Shown: positions 11,068 through 25,040 of the stretch, one piece after another
Layout of the letters: every line of letters starts with the position of its first letter
Numbering within the stretch: the first letter of the stretch is position 1
Source of the DNA: Symsagittifera roscoffensis
Lineage: Eukaryota > Xenacoelomorpha > Acoela > Convolutidae
NCBI RefSeq assembly: GCF_963678635.1
Contig: NC_087070.1
Location: 28,330,848 to 28,394,847 of the forward strand
Reading direction: 5' to 3'
DNA length: 64,000 nt
Translations under genes and position numbers: made by a program
Notes under the pieces: generated by a model
What the model was told of the DNA's origin: nothing
The model's input: only the letters and a program-made list of their open reading frames with translations
The model's database searches: none

Positions 11068-14000
11068 AAAGAAATAAAAAAAGATGTGAACAAACAAAAT
11101 TCCTCATATTTGAACGAGCTAGCCTGCCTCAATCATATGTATTCACAATTTGAAAAACACGTAGCTCTATTATCAAAAACACGCTCCTATGAAACAAATT
11201 TTTATTCGTCATGACAAACGAATAAAAATTTTTCCCTGGCATCTAAATGATTATCAAAAAAAATACTCCCCTGCCATGGCAATGATATTATTTGATCCTG
11301 TAATCGATCCCCTGCCATGGCAACGATATTATTTGATCCTGTAATCGATCCCCTGCCATGGCAATGATATTCCTGTAATCGATGCCCTGCCATGGCAATG
11401 ATAGTATGTAATCAAGTAATCAATACCTTGCTATGGCAATGACAGTCTATTTGATCCTGTAATCGATCCCTTGCCATGGCAAAGATAGTAGGTAATCCTG
11501 GCAATGATATTATAATACTCTGTAATAAATCACCTGCCATGGCACTGATAGTATGTGATCCTGTAATCAATCTATTGCCATGGCACTGATAGTATGTGAT
11601 CCTGTAATCAATCTATTGCCATGGCAATGATAGTATGTGATTCTGTAACTGATCTACTGCCATGGCAATGATAGTTTGTGATCCTGTAACCGATCCACTG
11701 CCATGGCAGCGATAGTATGTGATCCTGTAAAAGATCCCCTGCCATGGCAATGATATTCCTGTAACCGATCCCCTGCCATGGCGATGATAGTTTGTAATCA
11801 AGTAATCAATACCTTGCTATGGCAATGACAGTATTTGATCCTGTAATCGATCCCTTGCCATGGCAAAGCTAGTAGGTAATCCTGGCAATGGTTTTATAAT
11901 ACACTGTAATCAATCCCCTGCCATGGCAATGATATTATAATAACCTGTATTCGATCCCCTGTCATGGTAATGATAGTATGTGATCCTGTAATTGATCCCT
12001 GCCATGTCAACGAGATAATGTGATCCTGTATTCAATCTATTGCCATGATTGCGATGACAATGGTAGTATGTGATCCTGTAATTGCTCTGCCATGGCAAAA
12101 ATAGTTTGTGATCCTGTAACCGATTCCCCCCTGCCACGGCAACGATAGTATGTGATCCTGTAAATGATCCCCTGCCAAGGCAATGACATTATGTGATCCA
12201 GTAAATGATCCCCTGCCATGGCAATGATAGTATGTGATCAAGTAATCGATACCTTGCTATAGAAACGACAGTATTTGATCCTGTATTCGGTCTCCTGCTA
12301 TGGCAATGATAGTATGTGATCCTGTTTTTGATCTTCTGCTATGGCAACTATATTATTTGATCCTGTAATTGATCCCCTGCCTTGGCAATGATATTATGTG
12401 GTCTTGTAACCGATCCCCTGCCATGGCAATGATAGTATGTGAACCTGTAATCGACACCCTGCTAAGACAATGATAGTATGTGATCCTGTAATCAATCTCC
12501 TGGCATGGCATTGATAGTATGGGATCCTGTAACCGATCCCCTGCCATGGCAATAATAGTATGTGATCCTGTTATCGCTCCCTTGCCCTGGCAATGATATT
12601 AAGTGATCCTGTAATCGATCCCCTGCCTTGGCAATGATTTTATGTAGTCTTGTAACCGATCCCTGCCATGGCAATGATTATTTGTGATCCTGTAATCGAC
12701 ACCATGCTAAGGCAATGATAGTATGTGATCCTGTAATCGATCCCCTGCCATGGCATTGATAGTATGTGATCAAGTAATCGATACCTTGCTATGGCAATGA
12801 CGGTATTTGATCCTGTAATCAATCCCAAGCTATGGCAAACGTAGTAGGTAATCCTGGCAATGATATTATAATATCCTGTATTCGATCCCTTGCCATGGCA
12901 TTGATAGTATGTGGTCCTGTAATCGAACCCCTGCCATGGCAATGATAGTATGTGATCCTGTAATAGGTCCCCTGCCTTGTCAACGATATTATGTGATCCT
13001 GTAATCAATCTATTGCCATGGCAATGATAGTATGTGATCCTGTAACTGATCTCCTGCCATGGCAATGACAGTTTGTGATTCTGTAATCGATCCCCTGCCA
13101 TGGCAACGATAGTATGATTTCCTGTAAATGATCCCCTGCTATGGCAATGATATTCCTGTAATCGATCCCCTGCGATGGCAATGATAGTATGTGATCGAGT
13201 AATCGATACCTTGCAAGGGCAATGACAGTTTTTGATCCTGAACTCCGTCCCCAGCCATGGCAATGATAGTATGTGATCCTGTAATCAATCCCCTGCCATG
13301 GCAATGATATTATGTGATCCTGTAATTGATCCCCTGCCTTGGCAATGATATTATGCGGTCTTCTAACCAGTCCCCTGCCATGGCAATGATAATTTGTGAT
13401 CCTGTAATCAACCCCATGCTAATGAAATGATAGTATGTGATCCTGTAATCAATCCCCTGCCATAGCAATGATAGTATAAGCTCCTTTAATCAATCCCTTG
13501 CCATGACAAGGATATTATGTGGTCTTATAACCAATCCCTGCCGTGGCAATGATAATTTGTGATCCTGTAATCGACACCATGCTAAGGCAATGATAGTATG
13601 TGATCCTGTAATCGATCCCCTGCCATGGCATTGATAGTTTAAAATTGTGTAATCGATACTCTGCCATGGCAATGATAGTATGTGATTGTGTAAAAGATCC
13701 CCTGCCAATGCAATGATATTCCTGTAATCGATCCCCTGCCATGGCAATGATAGTATGTGATCGAGTAATCGATACCTTGCTAAGGCAATGACAGTATTTG
13801 ATCCGGTAATCCGTCCCCAGCCATGGCAAAGATAGTATGCGATCCTGTCATTGATCCCCTGCCATGGCAATGATTTTATGTGATCCTGTAATCAATTCCC
13901 TGCCCTGGCAATGATATTATGTGATCCTGTAATCGATCCCCTGCCACGCCATTGAATATATGTGATCATTTGATCAATACCGTGCAATGACAATGACAGT

Positions 14001-17000
14001 ATTTGATCCTGTAATCGGTCCCCTGCCATTGCATTGATATTATGTGGTTCTGTAATTGATCCCCTGCCATGGCAATGATATTATGTGATCCTGTAATTGA
14101 TCCCCTGCCATGAAAATGATATTATGTGATCCTGTAATCGTCCCCTGCCACAGCAAGGATAGTATGTGATCCCGTAATTGATCCCTTGCGATGGGAACAA
14201 TATTATTTGATCCTGTTACCAATCCCCTGCCATGGAAATTATAGTATGTGATCTTTTAGATGATGCCCTGTCATGGCAATGATATTATGTGATCCTGTAG
14301 AGGATCCCCTGCCATGGAAATGATATTATAATATCCTGTAACCGATCCCCTGCCATGGCAATGATAGTATGTGATCCTGTAATCGATTCCCTTTCATAGC
14401 AAGAAAATTATGTGATCCTGTTACCGATACCCTGCCATTACAATGACAGTATGTGCTACTGTAATCGATCCTTTGTCATGGCAATGATAGTATGTGATCC
14501 TGTCAATGATCCCCCGCCATAGCAATGATAGTAGGTCGTCCTGTAATCAATCACTTCTATGACAATGACAGTATGTGATTCTGTAATCGATCCCTTGCCA
14601 TGGCAATGATAGTAGGTGATCCTGTAACCGACACTCTGCCATCGCAAAGATAATATGTGATCCTGTAATCGATCCCCTGCCATTGCAAGGATAGTGTGTG
14701 ATCCTGTTATCAATCCCCTGCTATGAATTTGACAGTAGGTGATCCTGTAATCGATCCCCCGCCATGGCAAAAAAAGTATGTGATCTTCCAACTAATCGAT
14801 CCCCTGCCATGACAAGGGTAAAATTTGATCCTGTATTTGATCCTCTGCATGGCAAGGATAGTATGTGATCAAGTATTCGATCCCTTGCTAACGCAATGAC
14901 AGTGTGTGATCCTGTAATCGATTCCCTGCCATGGCATTGATATTAAGTGATTATGTAATCGATCCCCTGCAATGGCAATGAAAGTATGTGATCAAGTAAT
15001 CGATACCTTGCTATAGCAATGACAGTATTTGATCCTGTAATCCGTCCCCAGCCATGGTAATGATAGTATGTGATCCTGTAATCAATCCCCTGCCATGGCA
15101 ATGATATTACGTGATCCTGTAATTGATCCCCTGCCTAGGCAATGATATTATGTGGTCTTGTAACCGATCCCTGCCATGGCAATGATAATTTGTGATCTTG
15201 TAATCGACACCATTCTAAGGCAATGATAGTATGTGATCCTGTAATCAATCCTCTGCCATGGCATTGATAGTATGAGATCGTGTAATCGATACCCTGCCAT
15301 GGCAATGATAGTATGTGATCGTGTAACTGATCTCCTGCCATGGCAGTGATAGTTTGTGATTCTGTAACCGATCCCCTGCCATGACAACGATATTATGTGA
15401 TCCTGTAAAAGATCCCCTGCCATTGCAATGATATTCCTGTAATCGATCCCCTGCCATGGAAATGACAGTGTTTGATCCGGTAATCCGTCCCCAGCCATGG
15501 CAAAGATAGTATGTGATCCTGTCATTGATCCCCTGCCATGGCAACGATTTTATGTGATCCTGTAATTGATCCCCTGCCTTGGCAATGATATTATGCGGTC
15601 TTTTAACCAATCCCCTGCCATGGCAATGATAGTTTGTGATCCTGTAATCAACCCCATGCTAAGGAAATGATAGTATGTGATGCTGTAATCGATCCCCTGC
15701 CATAGCAATGATAGTCTAAGCTCCTGTAATCAATCCCTTGCCATGACAAGGAGATTATGTGATCCTGTAATTGATCCCCTGCCTTGGCAATGATATTATG
15801 TGGTCTTGTAACCGATCCCTGTCATGGCAATGATAATTTGTGATCTTGTAATCGACACCATACTAAGGCAATGATAGTATGTGATCCTGTAATCGATACT
15901 CTGCCATGGCAATGATAGTATGTGATCGTGTAACTGATCTCCTGCCATGGCAATGACAGTTTGTGATTCTGTAACCGATCCCCTGCCATGACAACGATAG
16001 TATGTGATCCTGTAAAAGATCCCCTGCCATTGCAATGATATTCCTGTGATCGATCCCCTGCCATGGCAATGATATTATGTGATCGAGTAATCGATACCTT
16101 GCTATGGCAATGACAGTGTTTGATCCGGTAATTTGTCCCCAGCCATGGCAAAGATAGTATGTGATACTGTCATTGAACCCCTGCCATGGCAATGATATTA
16201 TGTGATCCTGTAATTGATCCCCTGCCTTGGCAAGGATATTATGCGGTCTTTTAACCAGTCCACTGCCATGGCAATGATAGTTTGTGATCCTGTAATCAAC
16301 CCCATGCTAAGGAAATGATAGTTTGTGATCCTGTAATCAATCCCCTGCCATAGCAATGATAGTGTAAGCTCCTGTAATCAATCCCTTGCCATGACAAGGA
16401 TATTATGTGGTCTTGTAACCAATCCCTGCCATGGCAATGATAATTTGTGATCTTGTAATCGACACCATGCTAAGGCAATGATAGTATGTGATCCTGTAAT
16501 CGATACCCTGCTATGGCAATGATAGTATGTGATCGTGTAACTGATCTCCTGCCATGGCAATGATAGTTTGTGATTCTGTAACCGATCCCCTGCCATGACA
16601 ACGATAGTATGTGATCCTGTAAAAGATCCCTTGCCATTGCAATGATATTCCTGTAATCGATCCCCTGCCATGGCAATGATATTATGTGATCGAGTAATCG
16701 ATACCTTGCTATGGCAATCACAGTGTTTGATCCGGTAATCCGTCCCCAGCCATGGCAAAGATAGTATGTGATCCTGTCATTGATCCCCTGCCATGGCAAT
16801 GATATTATGTGATCCTGTAATTTATCCCCTGCCTTGGCAATGATATTATGCGGTCTTTTAACCAATCCCCTGCCATGGCAATGATAGTTTGTGATCCTGT
16901 AATCAACCCCATGCTAAGGAAATGATAGTCTGTGATCCTGTAATCGATCCCCTGCCAAGGCATTCATAGTATGAGATCGTGTAATCGATACCCTGCCATG

Positions 17001-20000
17001 GCAATGGTAGTATGTGATCCTGTAATCAATTCTCTGCCACGCCAATGATAATATGTGATCATTTATTGATACCTTGCAATGACAATGACAGTGTTTGATC
17101 CTGTAATCAACCCCATGCTAAGGAAATGATATACTGTGATCCTGTTATCGATCCCCTGCCAAGGCATTCATAGTATGAGATCGTGTAATCGATACCCTGC
17201 CATGGCAATGATATTATGTGATCCTGTAATCAATCCCCTGCCACGCCAATGATAATATGTGATCATTTATTGATACCTTGCAATGACAATGACAGTGTTT
17301 GATCCTGTAATCGGTCCCCTGCCATTGCAATGATAGTATGTGATTCTGTAATTGATCCCCTGCCCTGGCAATGATATTATGTGATCCTGTAATTGTTCCC
17401 CTGCCATGGAAATGATATTATGTGATCCTGTAATTGTCCCCTGCCACGGCAAGGATAGTATGTGATCCCGTAATTGATCCCTCGCGATGGCAACAATATT
17501 ATTTGATCCTGTTACAGATCCCCTGCCATGGCAATTATAGTATGTGATCTTTTAGATGATGCCCTGTCATGGCAATGATATTATGCGATGCTGTAAAGGA
17601 TCCCCTGCCATGGAAATGATATTATAATATCCTGTAACCGATCCCCTGCCATGGCAATGATAGTATGTGATCCTGTAACCGATTCCTTTTCATGGCAACA
17701 AAATTATGTGATCCTGTTACCGATACCCTGCCATTACAATGATAGTATGTGATACTGTAATCGATCCTTTGTCAAGGCAATGATAGTATGTGAACCTGTA
17801 AATGATCCCCCGCCATAGCAATGATAGTAGGTCGTCCTGTAATCAATCACTGCTATGACAATGACAGTATGTGATTCTGTAATCGATCCCTTGCCATGGC
17901 AATGATAGTAGGTGATCCTGTAACCGATACTCTGCAATCGCAATGATAATATGTGATCCTGTAATCGATCCCCTGCCATTGCAATGATAGTATGTGATCC
18001 TGTTATCATTCCCCTGCTATGACTTTGACAGTATGTGATTCTGTAAAAGATCCCTTGCCATGGCAATGATAGTAGGTGATCCTGTAACCGATACTCTGCA
18101 ATCGCAATGATAGTTTGTGATTCTGTAACCGATCCCCTGCCATGACAACGATAGTATGTGATCCTGTAAAAGATCCCTTGCCATTGCAATGATATTCCTG
18201 TAATCGATCCCCTGCCATGGCAATGATATTATGTGATCGAGTAATCGATACCTTGCTATGGCAATCACAGTGTTTGATCCGGTAATCCGTCCCCAGCCAT
18301 GGCAAAGATAGTATGTGATCCTGTCATTGATCCCCTGCCATGGCAATGATATTATGTGATCCTGTAATTTATCCCCTGCCTTGGCAATGATATTATGCGG
18401 TCTTTTAACCAATCCCCTGCCATGGCAATGATAGTTTGTGATCCTGTAATCAACCCCATGCTAAGGAAATGATAGTCTGTGATCCTGTAATCGATCCCCT
18501 GCCAAGGCATTCATAGTATGAGATCGTGTAATCGATACCCTGCCATGGCAATGGTAGTATGTGATCCTGTAATCAATTCTCTGCCACGCCAATGATAATA
18601 TGTGATCATTTATTGATACCTTGCAATGACAATGACAGTGTTTGATCCTGTAATCAACCCCATGCTAAGGAAATGATATACTGTGATCCTGTTGTCGATC
18701 CCCTGCCAAGGCATTCATAGTATGAGATCGTGTAATCGATACCCTGCCATGGCAATGATATTATGTGATCCTGTAATCAATCCCCTGCCACGCCAATGAT
18801 AATATGTGATCATTTATTGATACCTTGCAATGACAATGACAGTGTTTGATCCTGTAATCGGTCCCCTGCCATTGCAATGATAGTATGTGATTCTGTAATT
18901 GATCCCCTGCCATGGCAATGATATTATGTGATCCTGTAATTGTTCCCCTGCCATGGAAATGATATTATGTGATCCTGTAATTGTCCCCTGCCACGGCAAG
19001 GATAGTATGTGATCCCGTAATTGATCCCTCGCGATGGCAACAATATTATTTGATCCTGTTACAGATCCCCTGCCATGGCAATTATAGTATGTGATCTTTT
19101 AGATGATGCCCTGTCATGGCAATGATATTATGCGATGCTGTAAAGGATCCCCTGCCATGGAAATGATATTATAATATCCTGTAACCGATCCCCTGCCATG
19201 GCAATGATAGTATGTGATCCTGTAACCGATTCCTTTTCATGGCAACAAAATTATGTGATCCTGTTACCGATACCCTGCCATTACAATGATAGTATGTGAT
19301 ACTGTAATCGATCCTTTGTCAAGGCAATGATAGTATGTGAACCTGTAAATGATCCCCCGCCCTAGCAATGATAGTAGGTCGTCCTGTAATCAATCACTGC
19401 TATGACAATGACAGTATGTGATTCTGTAATTGATCCCTTGCCATGGCAATGATAGTAGGTGATCCTGTAACCGATACTCTGCAATCGCAATGATAATATG
19501 TGATCCTGTAATCGATCCCCTGCCATTGCAATGATAGTATGTGATCCTGTTATCATTCCCCTGCTATGACTTTGACAGTATGTGATCCTGTAAAAGATCC
19601 CCTGCCATTGCATTGATATTCCTGTGATCGATCCCCTGCCATGGCAATGATATTATGTGATCGAGTAATCGATACCTTGCTATGGCAATGACAGTGTTTG
19701 ATCCGGTAATCCGTCCCCAGCCATGGCAAAGATAGTATGTGATACTGTCATTGAACCCCTGCCATGGCAATGATATTATGTGATCCTGTAATTGATCCCC
19801 TGCCTTGGCAATGATATTATGCGGTCTTCTAACCAGTCCCCTGCCATGGCAATGATAATTTGTGATCCTGTAATCAACCCCATGCTAATGAAATGATAGT
19901 ATGTGATCCTGTAATCAATCCCCTGCCATAGCAATGATAGTGTATGCCATGACAAGGATATTATGTGGTCTTGTAACCAATCCCTGCCATGGCAATGATA

Positions 20001-23000
20001 ATTTGTGATCTTGTAATCGACACCCTGCTAAGGCAATGATAGTATGTGATCCTGTAATCGATACCCTGCTATGGCAATGATAGTATGTGATCGTGTAACT
20101 GATCTCCTGCCATGGCAATGATAGTTTGTGATTCTGTAACCGATCCCCTGCCATGACAACGATAGTATGTGATCCTGTAAAAGATCCCTTGCCATTGCAA
20201 TGATATTCCTGTAATCAATCCCCTGCCATGGCAATGATATTATGTGATCGAGTAATCGATACCTTGCTATGGCAATGACAGTGTTTGATCCGGTAATCCG
20301 TCCCCAGCCATGGCAAAGATAGTATGAGATCCTGTCATTGATCCCCTGCCATGGCAATGATATTATGTGATCCTGTAATTGATCCCCTGCCTTGGCAATG
20401 ATATTATGCGGTCTTTTAACCAATCCCCTGCCATGGCAATGATAGTTTGTGATCCTGTAATCAACCCCATGCTAAGGAAATGAGAGTCTGTGATCCTGTA
20501 ATCGATCCCCTGCCAAGGCATTCATAGTATGAGATCGTGTAATCGATACCCTGCCATGGCAATGGTAGTATGTGATCCTGTAATCAATTCCCTGCCCTGG
20601 CAATGATATTATGTGATCCTGTAATCAATCCCCTGCTACGCCAATGATAATATGTGATCATTTATTGATACCTTGCAATGACAATGACAGTGTTTGATCC
20701 TGTAATCGGTCCCCTGCCATTGCAATGATAGTATGTGGTTCTGTAATTGATCCCCTGCCATGGCAATGATATTATGTGATCCTGTAATTGTTCCCCTGCC
20801 ATGGAAATGATATTATGTGATCCTGTAATTGTCCCCTGCCACGGCAAGGATAGTATGTGATCCCGTAATTGATCCCTCGCGATGGCAACAATATTATTTG
20901 ATCCTGTTACAGATCCCCTGCCATGGCAATTATAGTATGTGATCTTTTAGATGATGCCCTAACATGGCAATGATATTATGCGATGCTGTAAAAGATCCCC
21001 TGCCATGGAAATGATATTATAATATCCTGTAACCGATCCCCTGCCATGGCAATGATAGTATGTGATCCTGTAACCGATTCCTTTTCATGGCAACAAAATT
21101 ATGTGATCCTGTTACCGATACCCTGCCATTACAATGATAGTATGGGATACTGTAATCGCTCCTTTGTCAAGGCAATGATAGTATGTGAACCTGTAAATGA
21201 TCCCCCGCCATAGCAATGATAGTAGGTCGTCCTGTAATCAATCACTGCTATGACAATGACAGTATGTGATTCTGTAATCGATCCCTTGCCATGGCAATGA
21301 TAGTAGGTGATCCTGTAACCGATACTCTGCAATCGCAATGATAATATGTGATCCTGTAATCGACACCATGCTAAGGCAATGATAGTATGTGATCCTGTAA
21401 TCGATACCCTGCTATGGCAATGATAGTATGTGATCGTGTAACTGATCTCCTGCCATGGCAATGATAGTTTGTGATTCTGTAACCGATCCCCTGCCATGAC
21501 AACGATAGTATGTGATCCTGTAAAAGATCCCTTGCCATTGCAATGATATTCCTGTAATCGATCCCCTGCCATGGCAATGATATTATGTGATCGAGTAATC
21601 GATACCTTGCTATGGCAATGACAGTGTTTGATCCGGTAATCCGTCCCCAGCCATGGCAAAGATAGTATGTGATCCTGTCATTGATCCCCTGCCATGGCAA
21701 TGATATTATGTGATCCTGTAATTGATCCCCTGCCTTGGCAATGATTTTATGCGGTCTTTTAACCAATCCCCTGCCATGGCAATGATAGTTTGTGATCCTG
21801 TAATCAACCCCATGCTAAGGAAATGATAGTCTGTGATCCTGTAATCGATCCCCTGCCAAGGCATTCATAGTATGAGATCGTGTAATCGATACCCTGCCAT
21901 GGCAATGGTAATATGTGATCCTGTAATCAATTCCCTGCCCTGGCAATGATATTATGTGATCCTGTAATCAATCCCCTGCTACGCCAATGATAATATGTGA
22001 TCATTTATTGATACCTTGCAATGACAATGACAGTGTTTGATCCTGTAATCGGTCCCCTGCCATTGCAATGATAGTATGTGGTTCTGTAATTGATCCCCTG
22101 CCATGGCAATGATATTATGTGATCCTGTAATTGTTCCCCTGCCATGGAAATGATATTATGTGATCCTGTAATTGTCCCCTGCCACGGCAAGGATAGTATG
22201 TGATCCCGTAATCGATCCCTCGCGATGGCAACAATATTATTTGATCCTGTTACAGATCCCCTGCCATGGCAATTATAGTATGTGATCTTTTAGATGATGC
22301 CCTAACATGGCAATGATATTATGCGATGCTGTAAAAGATCCCCTGCCATGGAAATGATATTATAATATCCTGTAACCGATCCCCTGCCATGGCAATGATA
22401 GTATGTGATCCTGTAACCGATTCCTTTTCATGGCAACAAAATTATGTGATCCTGTTACCGATACCCTGCCATTACAATGATAGTATGGGATACTGTAATC
22501 GATCCTTTGTCAAGGCAATGATAGTATGTGAACCTGTAAATGATCCCCCGCCATAGCAATGATAGTAGGTCGTCCTGTAATCAATCACTGCTATGACAAT
22601 GACAGTATGTGATTCTGTAATAGATCCCTTGCCATGGCAATGATAGTAGGTGATCCTGTAACCGATACTCTGCAATCGCAATGATAATATGTGATCCTGT
22701 AATCGACACCATGCTAAGGCAATGATAGTATGTGATCCTGTAATCGATACCCTGCTATGGCAATGATAGTATGTGATCGTGTAACTGATCTCCTGCCATG
22801 GCAATGATAGTTTGTGATTCTGTAACCGATCCCCTGCCATGACAACGATAGTATGTGATCCTGTAAAAGATCCCTTGCCATTGCAATGATATTCCTGTAA
22901 TCGATCCCCTGCCATGGCAATGATATTATGTGATCGAGTAATCGATACCTTGCTATGGCAATGACAGTGTTTGATCCGGTAATCCGTCCCCAGCCATGGC

Positions 23001-25040
23001 AAAGATAGTATGTGATCCTGTCATTGATCCCCTGCCATGGCAATGATATTATGTGATCCTGTAATTGATCCCCTGCCTTGGCAATGATTTTATGCGGTCT
23101 TTTAACCAATCCCCTGCCATGGCAATGATAGTTTGTGATCCTGTAATCAACCCCATGCTAAGGAAATGATAGTCTGTGATCCTGTAATCGATCCCCTGCC
23201 AAGGCATTTATAGTATGAGATCGTGTAATCGATACCCTGCCATGGCAATGGTAGTATGTGATCCTGTAATCAATTCCCTGCCCTTGCAATGATATTATGT
23301 GATCCTGTAATCAATCCCCTGCCACGCCAATGATAATATGTGATCATTTATTGATACCTTGCAATGACAATGACAGTGTTTGATCCTGTAATCGGTCCCC
23401 TGCCATTGCAATGATAGTATGTGATTCTGTAATTGATCCCCTGCCATGGCAATGATATTATGTGATCCTGTAATTGTTCCCCTGCCATGGAAATGATATT
23501 ATGTGATCCTGTAATTGTCCCCTGCCACGGCAATGATAGTATGTGATCCCGTAATTGATCCCTCGCGATGGCAACAATATTATTTGATCCTGTTACAGAT
23601 CCCCTGCCATGGCAATTATAGTATGTGATCTTTTAGATGATGCCCTGTCATGGCAATGATATTATGCGATGCTGTAAAGGATCCCCTGCCATGGAAATGA
23701 TATTATAATATCCTGTAACCGATCCCCTGCCATGGCAATGATAGTATGTGATCCTGTAACCGATTCCTTTTCATGGCAACAAAATTATGTGATCCTGTTA
23801 CCGATACCCTGCCATTACAATGATAGTATGTGATACTGTAATCGATCCTTTGTCAAGGCAATGATAGTATGTGAACCTGTAAATGATCCCCCGCCATAGC
23901 AATGATAGTAGGTCGTCCTGTAATCATTCACTGCTATGACAATGACAGTATGTGATTCTGTAATCGATCCCTTGCCATGGCAATGATAGTAGGTGATCCT
24001 GTAACCGATACTCTGCAATCGCAATGATAATATGTGATCCTGTAATCGATCCCCTGCCATTGCAGGGATAGTATGTGATCCTGTTATCATTCCCCTGCTA
24101 TGACTTTGACAGTATGTGATCCTGTAATCGATCCCCTGCCATGGCAATGATAGTATGTGATCTTCCAACTAATCGATCCCCTGCCATGACAAGGGTAAAA
24201 ATTGATCCTGTATTTGATCCTCTGCATGGCAAGGATAGTATGTCGATCCCTTGCCATGGCAATGATAGTAGGTGATCCTGTAATCAATCCTTGCTATGTG
24301 ATCAAATATTCCATCCCTTGCTAAGGCAATGACAGTGTTTGATCCTGTAATCGATTCCCTGCCATGGCATTGATATGAAGTGATTATGTTATCAGTCCCC
24401 TGTCATGGCAAGGATAGTATGTGATCCTGTAATCAGTCCCCTGCCCTGGCAAAATTTTTATGTGATACTGTAATTGTTCCCCTTCATCGCAATGATAGTT
24501 TATGGTCCTGTAATCGATCCCCTGCCATGTTAATGGTAGTAGGTCGTCCTGTAATCAATCCTTGCTAGGACAATGCCACGGAATTGATATAATATGATCC
24601 TGTAATCAATCCCCTGCCATGGCAATGATATTATGTGATTCTGCAATTGATCCCCTGCAACGTCAATTATAGTATGTGATCCTGCAATCGATCATCTGCC
24701 ATGGCATTGATATTAAGTGATCCTGTAATCGATCCCCTGCCATAGCAATGATCGTGTAAGCTCCTGTAATCAATCCCTTGCCATGACAAGGATATTATGT
24801 GATCCTGTAATTGATCCCCTGCCTTGGCAATGATATTAGGTGATCTTGTAACCAATCCACTGCCATGGCAATGATAGTATGTGATCCTGTAATCGACACC
24901 CTGCTAAGGCAATGATAGTATGTGATTATGTAATCGATCCCCTGCCATGGCAATGATAGTATGTGATCCTGTAATCGACCCATTGCTATAGAAAGGATAG
25001 TTTGTGATCCTGTAATCGATCCCCTGCCATGGCATTATAG
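9849..25040. repeat. 41-bp minisatellite array, about 15 kb, with higher-order repeats
   Basis: The unit runs from TGATCCTGTAATCGATCCCC through TGCCATGGCAATGATAGTAT to a final G: 41 bp, roughly 360 copies. Each unit holds two dyads, ATCGAT and TGCCATGGCA. Many variants occur, including shortened units with ATTCCTGTAATCG. From about 16 kb to 24 kb the variants are ordered in higher-order repeats. The spacing is 1,547 bp (16470 to 18017; 17267 to 18814) and then exactly 1,343 bp (20028, 21371, 22714; 20662, 22005, 23348). Only 11068-11265 is not satellite. The consensus minus strand has no stop codon in any frame, so many ORFs up to 207 codons appear. I regard them as a by-product of the repeat, not genes. 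The array ends at CCATGGCATTATAGT near 25040. Confidence 0.97.

Noticed and set aside
9784..24983. Dozens of minus-strand ORFs of 60-207 codons with MAGDRLQDHILSLPWQG-like repeats
   Set aside because: They follow from a 41-bp repeat whose minus strand lacks stops in all frames. The same peptide cycle appears in every frame and there is no sign of start context, splicing or non-repeat sequence.
9849..25040. CRISPR array
   Set aside because: Units are contiguous tandem copies without unique spacers, in an animal genome.
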